Below are positions 35,579 through 44,390 of a DNA stretch of 64,000 bases, in pieces; position 1 is the first letter of the stretch, and every line of letters begins with the position of its first letter. The notes beneath the pieces are model-generated. The model did no database searches and had not been told where the DNA came from. It saw only the letters and a program-made list of their open reading frames with translations. This DNA comes from Bacteroidota bacterium (GTDB taxonomy: Bacteria > Bacteroidota > Bacteroidia > B-17B0 > Aurantibacillaceae), in assembly GCA_016711805.1 (NCBI GenBank), contig JADJSH010000017.1, positions 1 through 64,000 of the forward strand. Reading direction: 5' to 3'. Made by a program: the position numbers and the translations under genes.

Positions 35579-38149
35579 ATGGAAAAAGCAAAATTTAGTA
35601 GTTCTATAAACATAAAAATAATATGGTTTATTTTAATAAGCCTTAAACTCACAAATATTTTAGCTCAAAACAAAATCTTATTTGTAACATCAAATCAAGA
35701 GTATTATGGGAAAACAAAAATTGCTACTGCAAACCATTTCGAGGAAATTGTAATTCCATATGACATTTTTAATAAAGCTGGATTTCAAGTCGATTTTATT
35801 AGTCCAAAAGGTGGTGCTATACCTATTGGATATATAAACAGTTCAGATAGTATTCAAAAAATGTATTTATACAATGGATTTTTTATGGATAAATTGGAGC
35901 ATACATTTAAGCCAAATGAAGTACTAGCAGATAACTATTTGGCTATTTACTATAGTGGAGGTGGAGCTGCAATGTATGGAGTATCCGACGATACAATCAT
36001 ACAAAGTATTGCAAGAAAAATATACAATAAAAATGGTATAGTTTCATCCATTTGCCATGGAACTGCAGGAATAGTAAAACTTAAGGATGAAAACGGAAAG
36101 TCACTTTATGCAGGTAAAAAAATAACTGGTTATCCAGATAAACTGGAAAACAAAGAGATGGAATATTACAAAGCTTTTCCTTTTTCAATAGATAATGCTA
36201 TTATAATCAATAAAGGCAATTTTGTTTATTCCGAAAAAGGAAAAGACGGTTTTTATGTTGTAGATGGCAGATTTGTTACAGGTCAAGACCCAACATCTGC
36301 TTCAAAAGTGGCAAACGAAATAATAAGCATGCTAAATTTCAACTTTAAAACTCTAAATATTACTCCTCAAAAAAGTGATTTAGACCAAATTACGGAAGTA
36401 CTTTTAGATTATATTGAAGGCACGGCAAACGGTCAGCCCGATAGGTTAAAAAAAGCATTTCATCCTAAATTTAATTTATACACGGTCACAAAAGATACAC
36501 TGTGGATACGTTCCGGTGAGCAATATATTTCAGATATAAAAACAGGCGAAAAGTCAAACAGATTAGGACGTATTATTTCTATAGATATTGAAAACGATGC
36601 TGCAATCGCAAAAGCGGAAATTATTATTCCAAACTGGCGAACGTTTACTGATTATTTTTTAATACACAAATATCTAGGTGCTTGGAAAATAGTACAAAAA
36701 TCCTACTCTTTTCGCGAACATAAAGTTAAAACAACAACTCAAATTGAAAACGATAAGGCAAAAAAAATAGATGATATACTTTCAAAATATCACCAATACG
36801 ACTTATTTAATGGAAGTGTGATAATTGCGCAAAACGGCAAAGAAATACTCAAAAAAAGTTACGGTAAAGCAAACTTCTCTTGGAATATTGAAAACACGCC
36901 AACTACAAAATTTAGGATAGGCTCACTAACTAAACAATTTACGGCTTTACTTATTCTTCAATTAAAGCAGGAAGGCAAATTAAAATTAGACGATAAAATA
37001 ATTACTCATCTTCCATGGTATTTTAAAAATACGGGAAACAAACTAACAATTCATCATTTGTTAAGTATGACTTCGGGCTTACCCAACTACACAGATGCGA
37101 CAAACCCTATAATGGAACAAGAAGAATTGAACCCGCAAGAGTTCGCATTAAAATATTTTAAAGACAGTTTACTTTTCGAACCAGGACAAAATATTAGCTA
37201 TTGCAATACAGGCTACTATATTTTGGGAATGATTATAGAAGCGGTAACTCAAAAATCATATGAAGCTGTTTTGCACGAAAAAATATTTAATGTTTTGAGC
37301 ATGAAAAATTCAGGAGTTGAGTATCCAAGTCAAGTCATTCCTAATTTAGCCAATGGCCACTACTTTTATATGGGAGAATATATTCTTGCGCAAAGCATAA
37401 ACCCAAAAGTATATGCTTTTTCAACAGGCACAATATACAGCACTGTGGAAGACTTATTCTTATGGGACAAATCCTTTTATACTGACAAATTGTTAAATAC
37501 AGAAAACAAAAAACTGATGTGTACTAAATACCTGCCCAACTATGGCTACGGTGTTGCAGTTAATAATATGAAGAACTATTTAAAAACAAATAACGATATA
37601 ACTTTAATAAGCCATGACGGAGGTCTCACAGGTTATTCGAGTTATATGGCTAGAATTCCAGACGATAGTATTTTTGTAGTATTACTCGACAACACAAGAG
37701 CGGGAATGAGAGGTAATGATTTAGTGGGTATTTCAAATAATATTCTTCCAATTTTATACAATGTAAACGCAAAAAATCCAAAACCATTAGCATCAATAGA
37801 ATTGGTGAAAATTATAAAATCAAAATCTGTTGACGAAGGAATAAAACATTTTGAAAGCGTAATAAAGCCTGCAAAAACAAATTATGATTTTATGGATTTA
37901 GAAAGTAGTATAAATCTTATTGCGTACAAATACCTTTCAATTGGTGATTTAACTTCGGCCATTAAATTACTAAAATTAAATGTAGAAGAATTTACTAACT
38001 CAGGCAATGCGCACGACAGCCTTGCAGAAGCCTATTATAAAAACAAACAATTAAACCTCGCCTTACAACATTACAAAAAATCAATTGAACTAGACCCGAA
38101 GAATGAAACTGCAAAAAAAATGATAGAAGAAATAACAAAATCTAAATAA
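35579..38149 (+). CDS. Four-part fusion: DJ-1/PfpI domain, NTF2-like domain, beta-lactamase-type serine hydrolase, TPR
   Basis: 856 residues from the ATG at 35579, chosen because it begins a signal peptide (INIKIIWFILISLKLTNILAQ); an in-frame ATG at 35534 adds 15 residues before it. Domain order: DJ-1/PfpI (about 30-260) with the nucleophile elbow SSICHGTAGIVKL near 157; NTF2/lumazine-binding-like (about 265-380) ending WKIVQKSYSFRE; serine hydrolase (about 400-720) with GSLTKQFTAL near 447, YCNTGYY near 540 and HDGGLTGYSS near 679; and TPR helices (about 780-850) with NAHDSLAEAYYKNKQLNLAL and SIELDPKNE. It is exported, so it probably acts in the periplasm or at the surface. The substrate is unknown. 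The frame is intact, unlike that of several neighbours. Confidence 0.85.
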   Translation: MEKAKFSSSINIKIIWFILISLKLTNILAQNKILFVTSNQEYYGKTKIATANHFEEIVIPYDIFNKAGFQVDFISPKGGAIPIGYINSSDSIQKMYLYNGFFMDKLEHTFKPNEVLADNYLAIYYSGGGAAMYGVSDDTIIQSIARKIYNKNGIVSSICHGTAGIVKLKDENGKSLYAGKKITGYPDKLENKEMEYYKAFPFSIDNAIIINKGNFVYSEKGKDGFYVVDGRFVTGQDPTSASKVANEIISMLNFNFKTLNITPQKSDLDQITEVLLDYIEGTANGQPDRLKKAFHPKFNLYTVTKDTLWIRSGEQYISDIKTGEKSNRLGRIISIDIENDAAIAKAEIIIPNWRTFTDYFLIHKYLGAWKIVQKSYSFREHKVKTTTQIENDKAKKIDDILSKYHQYDLFNGSVIIAQNGKEILKKSYGKANFSWNIENTPTTKFRIGSLTKQFTALLILQLKQEGKLKLDDKIITHLPWYFKNTGNKLTIHHLLSMTSGLPNYTDATNPIMEQEELNPQEFALKYFKDSLLFEPGQNISYCNTGYYILGMIIEAVTQKSYEAVLHEKIFNVLSMKNSGVEYPSQVIPNLANGHYFYMGEYILAQSINPKVYAFSTGTIYSTVEDLFLWDKSFYTDKLLNTENKKLMCTKYLPNYGYGVAVNNMKNYLKTNNDITLISHDGGLTGYSSYMARIPDDSIFVVLLDNTRAGMRGNDLVGISNNILPILYNVNAKNPKPLASIELVKIIKSKSVDEGIKHFESVIKPAKTNYDFMDLESSINLIAYKYLSIGDLTSAIKLLKLNVEEFTNSGNAHDSLAEAYYKNKQLNLALQHYKKSIELDPKNETAKKMIEEITKSK

Positions 38150-38293
38150 TAACATAAGCTACAGCTGGAACCAGTGGCAAATTTTTGTAGCATATTAAGG
38201 ATTTATATCAGAGACATTGAAAATCGAGAAGGGTATGTAATGAAAAAATAACCCATCAACAACTAGGATCAAAAACAATATGACGAACTCATC

Positions 38294-38650
38294 ATGAAAA
38301 AAAAACGTCTGCTTACAATTGAAGAAACACCAACTGCACTAGTGCAACGACAATTAAATGGTTATAACTGCAGAAATATAATGTCTTTTTTAGAGACTTA
38401 TGCTGATGATGTTGAAATCTACACTTTTCCTGACCAATTGTTATATAAAGGCAAGGATGAATTGAGGAAAAACTATTCTAAAAAATTTGAAGACACTCCA
38501 AATTTACATTGTGAGTTATTAGGGAGAATGGTACAAGGAAACATTGTAATAGATAAGGAACGAGTTCAAGTAAATAACGATATAATAGAAGCTATTGTTA
38601 TATATCATATAGAAAACAATAAAATTAAAAAGGTATATTTTGTCAGATAA
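38294..38650 (+). CDS. SnoaL/NTF2-like small protein
   Basis: 118 residues, cytoplasmic. The cone-shaped NTF2-like fold is suggested by ALVQRQLNGYNCRNIMSFLETYADDVEIYTFPDQLLYKGKDELR (region about 17-60) and the closing strands EAIVIYHIENNKIKKVYFVR. The family includes isomerases, hydrolases and plain ligand binders, so the reaction is not visible. It lies 144 bp after the fusion gene and inside the cassette-like block. Confidence 0.7.
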   Translation: MKKKRLLTIEETPTALVQRQLNGYNCRNIMSFLETYADDVEIYTFPDQLLYKGKDELRKNYSKKFEDTPNLHCELLGRMVQGNIVIDKERVQVNNDIIEAIVIYHIENNKIKKVYFVR

Positions 38651-38750
38651 AAAATAAAAGATTTTCATGCGGTTTGAAAAACACAATTCAATAAATAAAT
38701 AGTTACTCTAAACAACAAATCTGATTAGGTAAAAGCGCAATATCTTAGCC

Positions 38751-38809
38751 GCATGGCATATTAATAAACTTCTTTATAATTATCTAATTTTATATGACTT
38801 ATTTTAATG
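38751..38809 (+). repeat. GCATGGCATATTAATAA repeat, copy 2
   Basis: Matches 34157-34218 over about 60 bp (CGCATGGCATATTAATAA ... TCTAATTTTATATG ... TTTTAATG). Confidence 0.65.
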
Positions 38810-38823
38810 TTTTTCAATAAAAC

Positions 38824-39034
38824 ACGCTAAGCAAACAGTTTGGCTGACAACAAAGCATTTGCAAAAAGCAGTCGCTCCGCGAAAGACCACCGATAGATAT
38901 CGGGATATTTTCGCCCGCCTGAACGGAACGGGCAGGCTTTGCAAAAGTCCATTAAACATTTATCTTTGTTAGTAGCGTTTCGGCAGACAATGTTTCAAAC
39001 CGCACGACTGGCAGCAACAAAACGCTATATACTA
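38824..39034 (+). repeat. Cassette-associated intergenic repeat, copy C
   Basis: It begins ACGCTAAGCAAACAGTTTGG and then GACAACAAAGCATTTGCAAA, like copy A. A variable middle has GCCCGCC...GGGCAGGC. It ends with TATCTTTGTTAGTAGCGTTT and CGGCAGACAATGTTTCAAA, like copy B. A TTTG at 38938-38941 and TATCTTTG at 38961-38968 (19-bp spacer) form a good promoter toward the next gene. Confidence 0.7.
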
Positions 39035-39059
39035 GCCATTTAGAAGTAAACCAAAAACA

Positions 39060-39848
39060 ATGATAAAAAAGTATTCACCAATATTAATTTTGCTTACCAT
39101 TCTTTTTATAAGCAATTGCTCAAGTAACCCTAATGAAAGTAATATTAACGAAGAGAATATTTCAGAACCAATGAATTCGGAACTAAAAATTTCAGTTTCA
39201 TTTTATGAAGCAATTGACTACAAAAATGGAAATGAACTTCTTCTAAAGATTGATGAAGACAACGCAGAAAAAATTAAATATGATTATTTAGCTAATGATT
39301 CTGCCAAAGCCTCATGGCAAACAAAGCAACATCCTTTAACTAGCAAAATGCTCCTTTGTGTTCCTCCTGGTATTGCCGGAACAGGAACAAATCAATCGTC
39401 CAGTGTGTTTTTAGGGAGTGTTCTAGTAAAGGATACGACAATTATTAATAACTTCTTAAGAGACACAAAATACAAAGATATACGACCATTTTGGAAGGTT
39501 GAAGGTTCTAGTGCAACTTTAGCATTAGTTAAAGCAAAATCCAAAACGTTTAATGAAAATCCATTATCGGAAATTGCTTTTGATGATTTTAGTGTTAATG
39601 GTTATTCGCAGCTAATTGCCAAAAATGATTCTTCAACAACCGAAATATTAAAGTCATATTTTGGACCCAAGTCGTTTTTAATTACTAAAATAAATTTCAA
39701 TGACAATCGTGAGTTTATTCTTGAAACAAGCTACAAAATATTTAATTACAGCAAATCTTTTGGAATGGCAAATATCAACACTCAAACTTTAAAAGCGCTA
39801 AACGAAAAATATAAGGACTTTGTTAAGCCGCATATTCAAGAATTTTAA
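39060..39848 (+). CDS. Hypothetical lipoprotein
   Basis: 262 residues with the lipobox LLTILFISNC at about residue 20. An Asn/Ser/Glu-rich linker follows, then a mixed alpha/beta domain (LKISVSFYEAIDYKNGNELLLKIDE; MLLCVPPGIAGTGTNQSSSVFLGSV; FILETSYKIFNY). No family was recognised. It is the last gene of the accessory block: the promoter lies in repeat copy C upstream and a GCTGCTAACACA motif sits 7 bp after its stop. Confidence 0.6.
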   Translation: MIKKYSPILILLTILFISNCSSNPNESNINEENISEPMNSELKISVSFYEAIDYKNGNELLLKIDEDNAEKIKYDYLANDSAKASWQTKQHPLTSKMLLCVPPGIAGTGTNQSSSVFLGSVLVKDTTIINNFLRDTKYKDIRPFWKVEGSSATLALVKAKSKTFNENPLSEIAFDDFSVNGYSQLIAKNDSSTTEILKSYFGPKSFLITKINFNDNREFILETSYKIFNYSKSFGMANINTQTLKALNEKYKDFVKPHIQEF

Positions 39849-39854
39849 TTGCCA

Positions 39855-39866
39855 GCTGCTAACACA
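39855..39866 (+). repeat. GCTGCTAACACA: right edge of the cassette-like region
   Basis: The same GCxGCTAACACA motif that starts copy A at 31962, again directly after a stop codon. Core-type genes resume after it. Confidence 0.45.
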
Positions 39867-39880
39867 TACTAAGCAATAGT

Positions 39881-40087
39881 TCACTGTACAACACAGTTCT
39901 TATGTTCGGTTGAATTGGATTTACATGATTTTTCGAAACCTTTTTTACCAAGCTTGGTAGTTTTTACTTTATCACCTTCGGTAATTTCTCCGGAATGTAA
40001 ATCTTTACAAACACAGAGGTATTCTTTTTCGCAGGAAACGAATAAAAAAGCAGTAGCCATTATTATCATTACAACTATTTTATACAT
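39881..40087 (-). CDS. Cys-rich mini-lipoprotein, paralog 1 of 3
   Basis: 68 residues. The lipobox is TAFLFVSC, then EKEYLCVCKD, a GKKGFEKSCKS stretch and a final HKNCVVQ. With the two genes upstream it shares the frame C-x-K-x-Y-x-C-x-C ... K(A/G)...SC ... NC. Four Cys after the lipid-bearing one could make two disulfides in a compact periplasmic or surface domain. I recognise no family. It is last in a three-gene run with 8-bp gaps. Confidence 0.65.
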   Translation of the reverse strand: MYKIVVMIIMATAFLFVSCEKEYLCVCKDLHSGEITEGDKVKTTKLGKKGFEKSCKSNSTEHKNCVVQ

Positions 40088-40095
40088 GCTTCATG

Positions 40096-40314
40096 TTATT
40101 CGATATAGCAATTAGTTAAAGAATCAAGTTCAATGTTCATATTGTCCTTACAAGATTTTATGGCTGCTTTTTTAGCAAATACAGTTCCCTTATAAGTTTC
40201 TCTATAACTCGAAACATCTGTATTAGGCTTGGTGCAATAACATACATAATCTTTTTGGCAAGAGATAAATACACTCATTACAACCACAACAACCAGAACC
40301 GTAATTTTTTTCAT
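40096..40314 (-). CDS. Cys-rich mini-lipoprotein, paralog 2 of 3
   Basis: The start is at 40314 (MKKITVLVVVVVMSVFISC); an upstream ATG adds residues that spoil the signal. Mature part: QKDYVCYCTKPNTD, then FAKKAAIKSCKDN and TNCYIE. It has the same Cys spacing as its neighbours but little else in common, so the family diverges fast around a fixed disulfide frame. 72 residues. Confidence 0.68.
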   Translation of the reverse strand: MKKITVLVVVVVMSVFISCQKDYVCYCTKPNTDVSSYRETYKGTVFAKKAAIKSCKDNMNIELDSLTNCYIE

Positions 40315-40322
40315 ATACTTTT

Positions 40323-40541
40323 TTATTCTAAATGGCAATTTTCTAAAGCGCCACCTGAAACGTCGTTGTTTGCTTTACAAGATTCCTCCGCTGCCGTTTT
40401 AGTAAAAGTATTGGCTTTAAAATGGTCGCCATAGCTTACATCACCGGTATTAGAATTGGTGCAAACACAAACGTAGTCTTTTTTACAAGAAACAAATGCG
40501 CTTGCCATAAATATAGAAAAAATAAGTATAGATTTTTTCAT
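40323..40541 (-). CDS. Cys-rich mini-lipoprotein, paralog 3 of 3
   Basis: The start is at 40541 (MKKSILIFSIFMASAFVSC). Mature part: KKDYVCVCTNSNTGDVSYGD, then FTKTAAEESCKANN and ENCHLE; 72 residues. First gene of the run, with a -7 box at 40558-40565. Its closeness to paralog 2 in the KDYVC.C motif points to local duplication. Confidence 0.7.
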   Translation of the reverse strand: MKKSILIFSIFMASAFVSCKKDYVCVCTNSNTGDVSYGDHFKANTFTKTAAEESCKANNDVSGGALENCHLE

Positions 40542-40557
40542 GCTCAATTTTTTTTGT

Positions 40558-40565
40558 CAAAAATA
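40558..40565 (-). promoter_or_regulatory. TAnnTTTG -7 box for the mini-lipoprotein run
   Basis: TATTTTTG on the minus strand, 16 bp before the ATG at 40541. Confidence 0.5.
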
Positions 40566-40611
40566 GAGTCTTAAAAAAAAGAAAGCAATACCCACTAGCA
40601 CGTATTTATAA

Positions 40612-40839
40612 TTAAACCGTATGGATTTTAATGATATTAACCGGACAGTTTTTAGCAGCTTTTAAATTGTCTTCTAATTCATGGTCGTTCACTAACACTG
40701 AGAAAAAGCCACGTTTTTCAACGCCACCAACTAGGGTGCATTTGCCATCTTTGGTAGAAATACGCCAACGATAATCGGCTGCTTCAACACAGGCATTACA
40801 ACCAATACATTTAATACGTTGTTGAATAATGCGAATCAT
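40612..40839 (-). CDS. Small [4Fe-4S] ferredoxin
   Basis: 75 residues. CIGCNAC near residue 11 and the distant KNCPVNIIKI supply four Cys for one [4Fe-4S] cluster. Its ATG overlaps the TGA of the U32 gene by 4 bp (ATGA), so the two are translationally coupled. It is a likely electron donor for the U32 enzyme, whose family carries an iron-sulfur centre. That pairing is inferred from position. Confidence 0.85.
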   Translation of the reverse strand: MIRIIQQRIKCIGCNACVEAADYRWRISTKDGKCTLVGGVEKRGFFSVLVNDHELEDNLKAAKNCPVNIIKIHTV

Positions 40840-42076
40840 TGCACTTCTGGAACTAATTTGTATAATTTATCAGAAGGACGAATTTTTTCATCGCTAACAA
40901 TCGTAAAGATGTTTCCCTTTACCACTTTATCGGTAGGCTGCCATCAACTCTTAACTCTTCAATTTTCATCTCAAGATAACCAGTGGTTGGGCCTGTAATC
41001 ATAATTTCATCACCCACCGATAAGCTATGCGATTCGCATTGAAACTCCCCTACTTTGGCTTGTTCAAAATATTTTAAACCTTTAGCTAAGTATATTTTTT
41101 TCTTGGAAGATTTAGATCCATTTTCATCGCACCACTCACCCATTTTACGACCTAAATAATACCCATCCCAAAAACCACGATTAAATACCGTTGCCAATTG
41201 GGTTTTCCAGTTTTCTATTTTTTCTTTGGTATAAGTTCCTTCTAAATAGGCATCAATAGCTTCGTTATAACATTTAGTAACGGTATGTACATAATCTACT
41301 GAACGCCCACGACCTTCTAATTTCAATACACTCACACCCGCATCTAAGATTTTATCTAAAAAATCAATGGTACATAAATCCTTTGCCGACATGATAAATT
41401 CATTATCGATTTCAAATTCCATTCCATCTTCTTTATCAGTCACCACATAACTTCTACGGCAATTTTGAATACAAGCACCACGATTAGCCGATGCAAAATG
41501 TGAATGTAAACTCAAATAACATTTACCGGAAACCGCCATACATAAAGCGCCGTGAGCAAAAATTTCAAGTTCCACTAATTTACCAGAAGGTCCTGTAATA
41601 TTTCTGCGTTTAATTTCTCGGCTAATATCCGCCACTTGCATTAAACTTAACTCTCGCGCTAATACAACTACATCCGCAAAGTTGGCATAAAATTCAACGG
41701 TATCAATATTAGAAACATTAGCTTGTGTTGAGATATGGATTTCCATGCCAATTTTTTTGGCATAATTCATTACCGCATGGTCGGCAGCAATGATAGCAGT
41801 TACTCCGCTGTCTTTAGCTGTACTCACAATACTTTTCATCAACGTAATATCGTGATCGTACAAAATAGTATTCAGCGTTAAATAGGTTTTAACGTTGTTT
41901 TCTTTGCCAATTTCAGCAATGCGTTTTAAATCTTCTAGCGTAAAATTATTACTGGAACGAGCGCGCATATTTAACTGCTCTACTCCAAAATACACCGAAT
42001 TGCAACCCGCTTTTATTGCCGCCATCAAAGCCTCGTAAGAGCCCGCAGGCGACATTAATTCAATAGAACGTTTCAT
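40836..42076 (-). CDS. U32 family peptidase-like protein (TrhP/YegQ type), one frame break
   Basis: MSPAGSYEALMAAIKAGCNSVYFGV and TYLTLNTILYDHD are U32 landmarks. Four Cys in GALCMAVSGKCYLS and GACIQNCRRSY are expected to bind an iron-sulfur cluster. E. coli TrhP of this family works in tRNA uridine-34 hydroxylation, so an RNA-modifying role is more likely than proteolysis. The frame breaks near 40942. Adding one base (AAG for AG on the coding strand) gives DGKPTDKVVKG and continues to EKIRPSDKLYKLV, ending at 40836, for 413 residues. Without it the reading stops at 40919. It lies 11 bp after kynA on the same strand. Confidence 0.85.
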
Positions 42077-42087
42077 TAAATTTGATA

Positions 42088-43002
42088 CTACACGTTATTT
42101 CCCCAATTCTCTAACTCTTCTTTGCTCCACAATTCAGGGAAGAAAATACGACGTTGGTATTTTGGATGCATATATTTTCTCCAATCACTTCCTCCTGTTG
42201 CCTCTGCATTTCCTAAATATTTACCAGCGGCGTTATAGTGAGCCATAACCCAAGACACGTTTACGGTATAATCATAATGACGCATCGCTTTAATTAAGTC
42301 TGCATCATTTTTTACAGACTCAGGTAATTGCTTGAATTTAGTCCATAAGTTGGTTGTATTATACCCTTCCATTTGAATTAAAAATTCTGCCTTATAGCGT
42401 TTTTCAAAATTTCTAATTAATGTATTCTTTTTACCAGTCGCATGATCTTTACCAGCAGCTTGCCAATACAAATGTTCATAGGCATGCTCGTATGGTGTAT
42501 TTCTATCAATCGTCGCTCTGAAACGGTAGTCAATTAAATTAATTAACTCAGTTGAAGCAAACTCAATTAAACGGTATTGCGCACTTTGAAATCCACTTGC
42601 AGGCGTTAAGGTATTTCTAAATTTCATGTATTGCTCTTTCTCCATACCATCTCCCATGATATCAAACGAAGAAGATAACATATCAAAATAACGACTGATA
42701 CGTCTTAATTTTTCGGTAAAGAAAGGTGCAGAAACTTCGGCACTGTTGCTTACTTGATTAATTTCCCATAAAATCATTTTAAACAACAACTCATTAATTT
42801 GATGATACATGATAAATACCATTTCATCAGGTTGAGTGGTGCGTTGAATTTGAAGTCCTAATAAAGCATCAGGTAAAATATAATCCCAATACGTAATTGG
42901 ATTAGCCCAAACCAAACCTTCTAAATGAACATCTGGGTTTTGATCGATGGCTTTATATTTATCTTCAATACGAGAAACTATTTCTTTTTGTGCGTCAGTC
43001 AT
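42088..43002 (-). CDS. kynA: Tryptophan 2,3-dioxygenase
   Basis: 304 residues, heme-dependent. It opens the indole ring of L-tryptophan to N-formylkynurenine with O2. Family segments: the substrate region PITYWDYILPDALLGLQ, FIMYHQINELLFKMILWEI, FRNTLTPASGFQSAQYRLIEF and WVMAHYNAAGKYLG with a candidate heme-ligand His. It lies 15 bp downstream of kmo, so the two are cotranscribed. Kynurenine formamidase and kynureninase are not in the window. Confidence 0.93.
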   Translation of the reverse strand: MTDAQKEIVSRIEDKYKAIDQNPDVHLEGLVWANPITYWDYILPDALLGLQIQRTTQPDEMVFIMYHQINELLFKMILWEINQVSNSAEVSAPFFTEKLRRISRYFDMLSSSFDIMGDGMEKEQYMKFRNTLTPASGFQSAQYRLIEFASTELINLIDYRFRATIDRNTPYEHAYEHLYWQAAGKDHATGKKNTLIRNFEKRYKAEFLIQMEGYNTTNLWTKFKQLPESVKNDADLIKAMRHYDYTVNVSWVMAHYNAAGKYLGNAEATGGSDWRKYMHPKYQRRIFFPELWSKEELENWGNNV

Positions 43003-43017
43003 AAATTATATTTTTTG

Positions 43018-44373
43018 CTAATTTAATACATTTTCAGTCATTTGCTGATGGATAATCTCATCAATCCTTGCTATTGAAGTATCCTGATTAATATCATGTT
43101 TTTTAATTAAGCCTTTAATCACATTTTCTTGAGCATTTCCTTTTTCTAAGGCAGTTTTATATTCAATATCCGTAAAAGAAACCATCGTGTATAAAGGGAA
43201 ATATTTATCAGGATATAATTCACTAAATCTTCTTTCTATTTTTTGTAATAATAAGAAATCAGGATCAGCTACTTTGTTACGCATCACTAAATAATTATTG
43301 ACTGATAGATCTTGAACCGCATCGCCATTTGGCTTGCGTAATACTTGATATTCTTCTCCAATTTTTTTCCAATCTTCGTTATGTTTTTTCATTAATTCCC
43401 ACATGACTGTGCAATCTTCGAAACCACAGTTCATGCCTTGGCCGAAGAAAGGAACCGTTGCATGCGCGGCATCTCCCATTAACATCACTTTACCATGATA
43501 CCAAGGATAACAACGAATAATAGCTAAAGATGATAATGGATGATCGCCCCATGCATCTGCCACATTTGGCATCATGTTAAAGAAATCTGGAAATACTTCT
43601 TTAAAGAAATTCTCCACTTTATCTTTAGACGTTAACTTATTGAAGCAATGCTCATGCCCATCAAATGGCATAAACAAAGTACAGGTAAATGACCCATCAA
43701 AATTAGGAAGTGCAATTAACATAAAGCGACCACGAGGCCAAATATGCAACGTATTCTTTTCCAATTTATAACTACCATCAGCATTCGCTGGTAATAAAAT
43801 TTCGCGGTAACCATCTTCAATGTAATTTTGACTGTAGCTAAAGCGATCTAACTTTTGCATCGCATTGTAACGTGCTGCAGAAAAAGCGCCATCCGTTGCA
43901 AATACCACATCAGCTGTTACTTCAGATAAAGCACCTGTTTGCGTATTTTTAAAATAACTCGTTCCTTTTTCTAAATCAACATTCACACATTCTTCGTTAA
44001 AGAAAATTTTGACATTAGGATTTTGTTCTGATAAATCCATCAACTTCGCATTAATTTCTCCTCGAGAAACCGAATAGATAGCTTGATCGTTAATACCGTA
44101 AGGCTGATAATTAGTATCTCCTTTCAAAGGATGCATGGTACGACCATACATAGGAATAGCAATTTTTCTGATTTCATCGCCAATACCCACTGCATCTAAA
44201 GCTTTCCAGCCACGGTAAGACGTTGCTAAGTTAATTGACTTTCCAGCAGACATATTTGCTTTACGCATATCAGGGCGACGTTCATACACATTTACTTTAT
44301 AGCCTTCTTTCGCTAAATAAACTGCCCATAAAGAGCCTACTAATCCTGCACCTACTATTGTTGCTTGTTTCAT
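43018..44373 (-). CDS. kmo: Kynurenine 3-monooxygenase
   Basis: 451-residue FAD enzyme that hydroxylates L-kynurenine using NADPH and O2. The FAD-binding Rossmann motif is VGAGLVGSLWAVYLAKEG at the N-terminus. HIWPRGRFMLIALPNFDGSFT and LMGDAAHATVPFFGQGMNCGFEDC (second FAD motif, region) are typical of the KMO subfamily of flavin monooxygenases. The gene lies 17 bp downstream of haao and 15 bp upstream of kynA on the same strand. Confidence 0.93.
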   Translation of the reverse strand: MKQATIVGAGLVGSLWAVYLAKEGYKVNVYERRPDMRKANMSAGKSINLATSYRGWKALDAVGIGDEIRKIAIPMYGRTMHPLKGDTNYQPYGINDQAIYSVSRGEINAKLMDLSEQNPNVKIFFNEECVNVDLEKGTSYFKNTQTGALSEVTADVVFATDGAFSAARYNAMQKLDRFSYSQNYIEDGYREILLPANADGSYKLEKNTLHIWPRGRFMLIALPNFDGSFTCTLFMPFDGHEHCFNKLTSKDKVENFFKEVFPDFFNMMPNVADAWGDHPLSSLAIIRCYPWYHGKVMLMGDAAHATVPFFGQGMNCGFEDCTVMWELMKKHNEDWKKIGEEYQVLRKPNGDAVQDLSVNNYLVMRNKVADPDFLLLQKIERRFSELYPDKYFPLYTMVSFTDIEYKTALEKGNAQENVIKGLIKKHDINQDTSIARIDEIIHQQMTENVLN

Positions 44374-44390
44374 TTCTATTGTCTTAAATA

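Noticed and set aside
31477..39866. Calling the accessory block a true integron
   Set aside because: The arms resemble attC layout, but the GTTRRRY core is not matched exactly, element length exceeds usual attC sizes, and no integrase is in the window.
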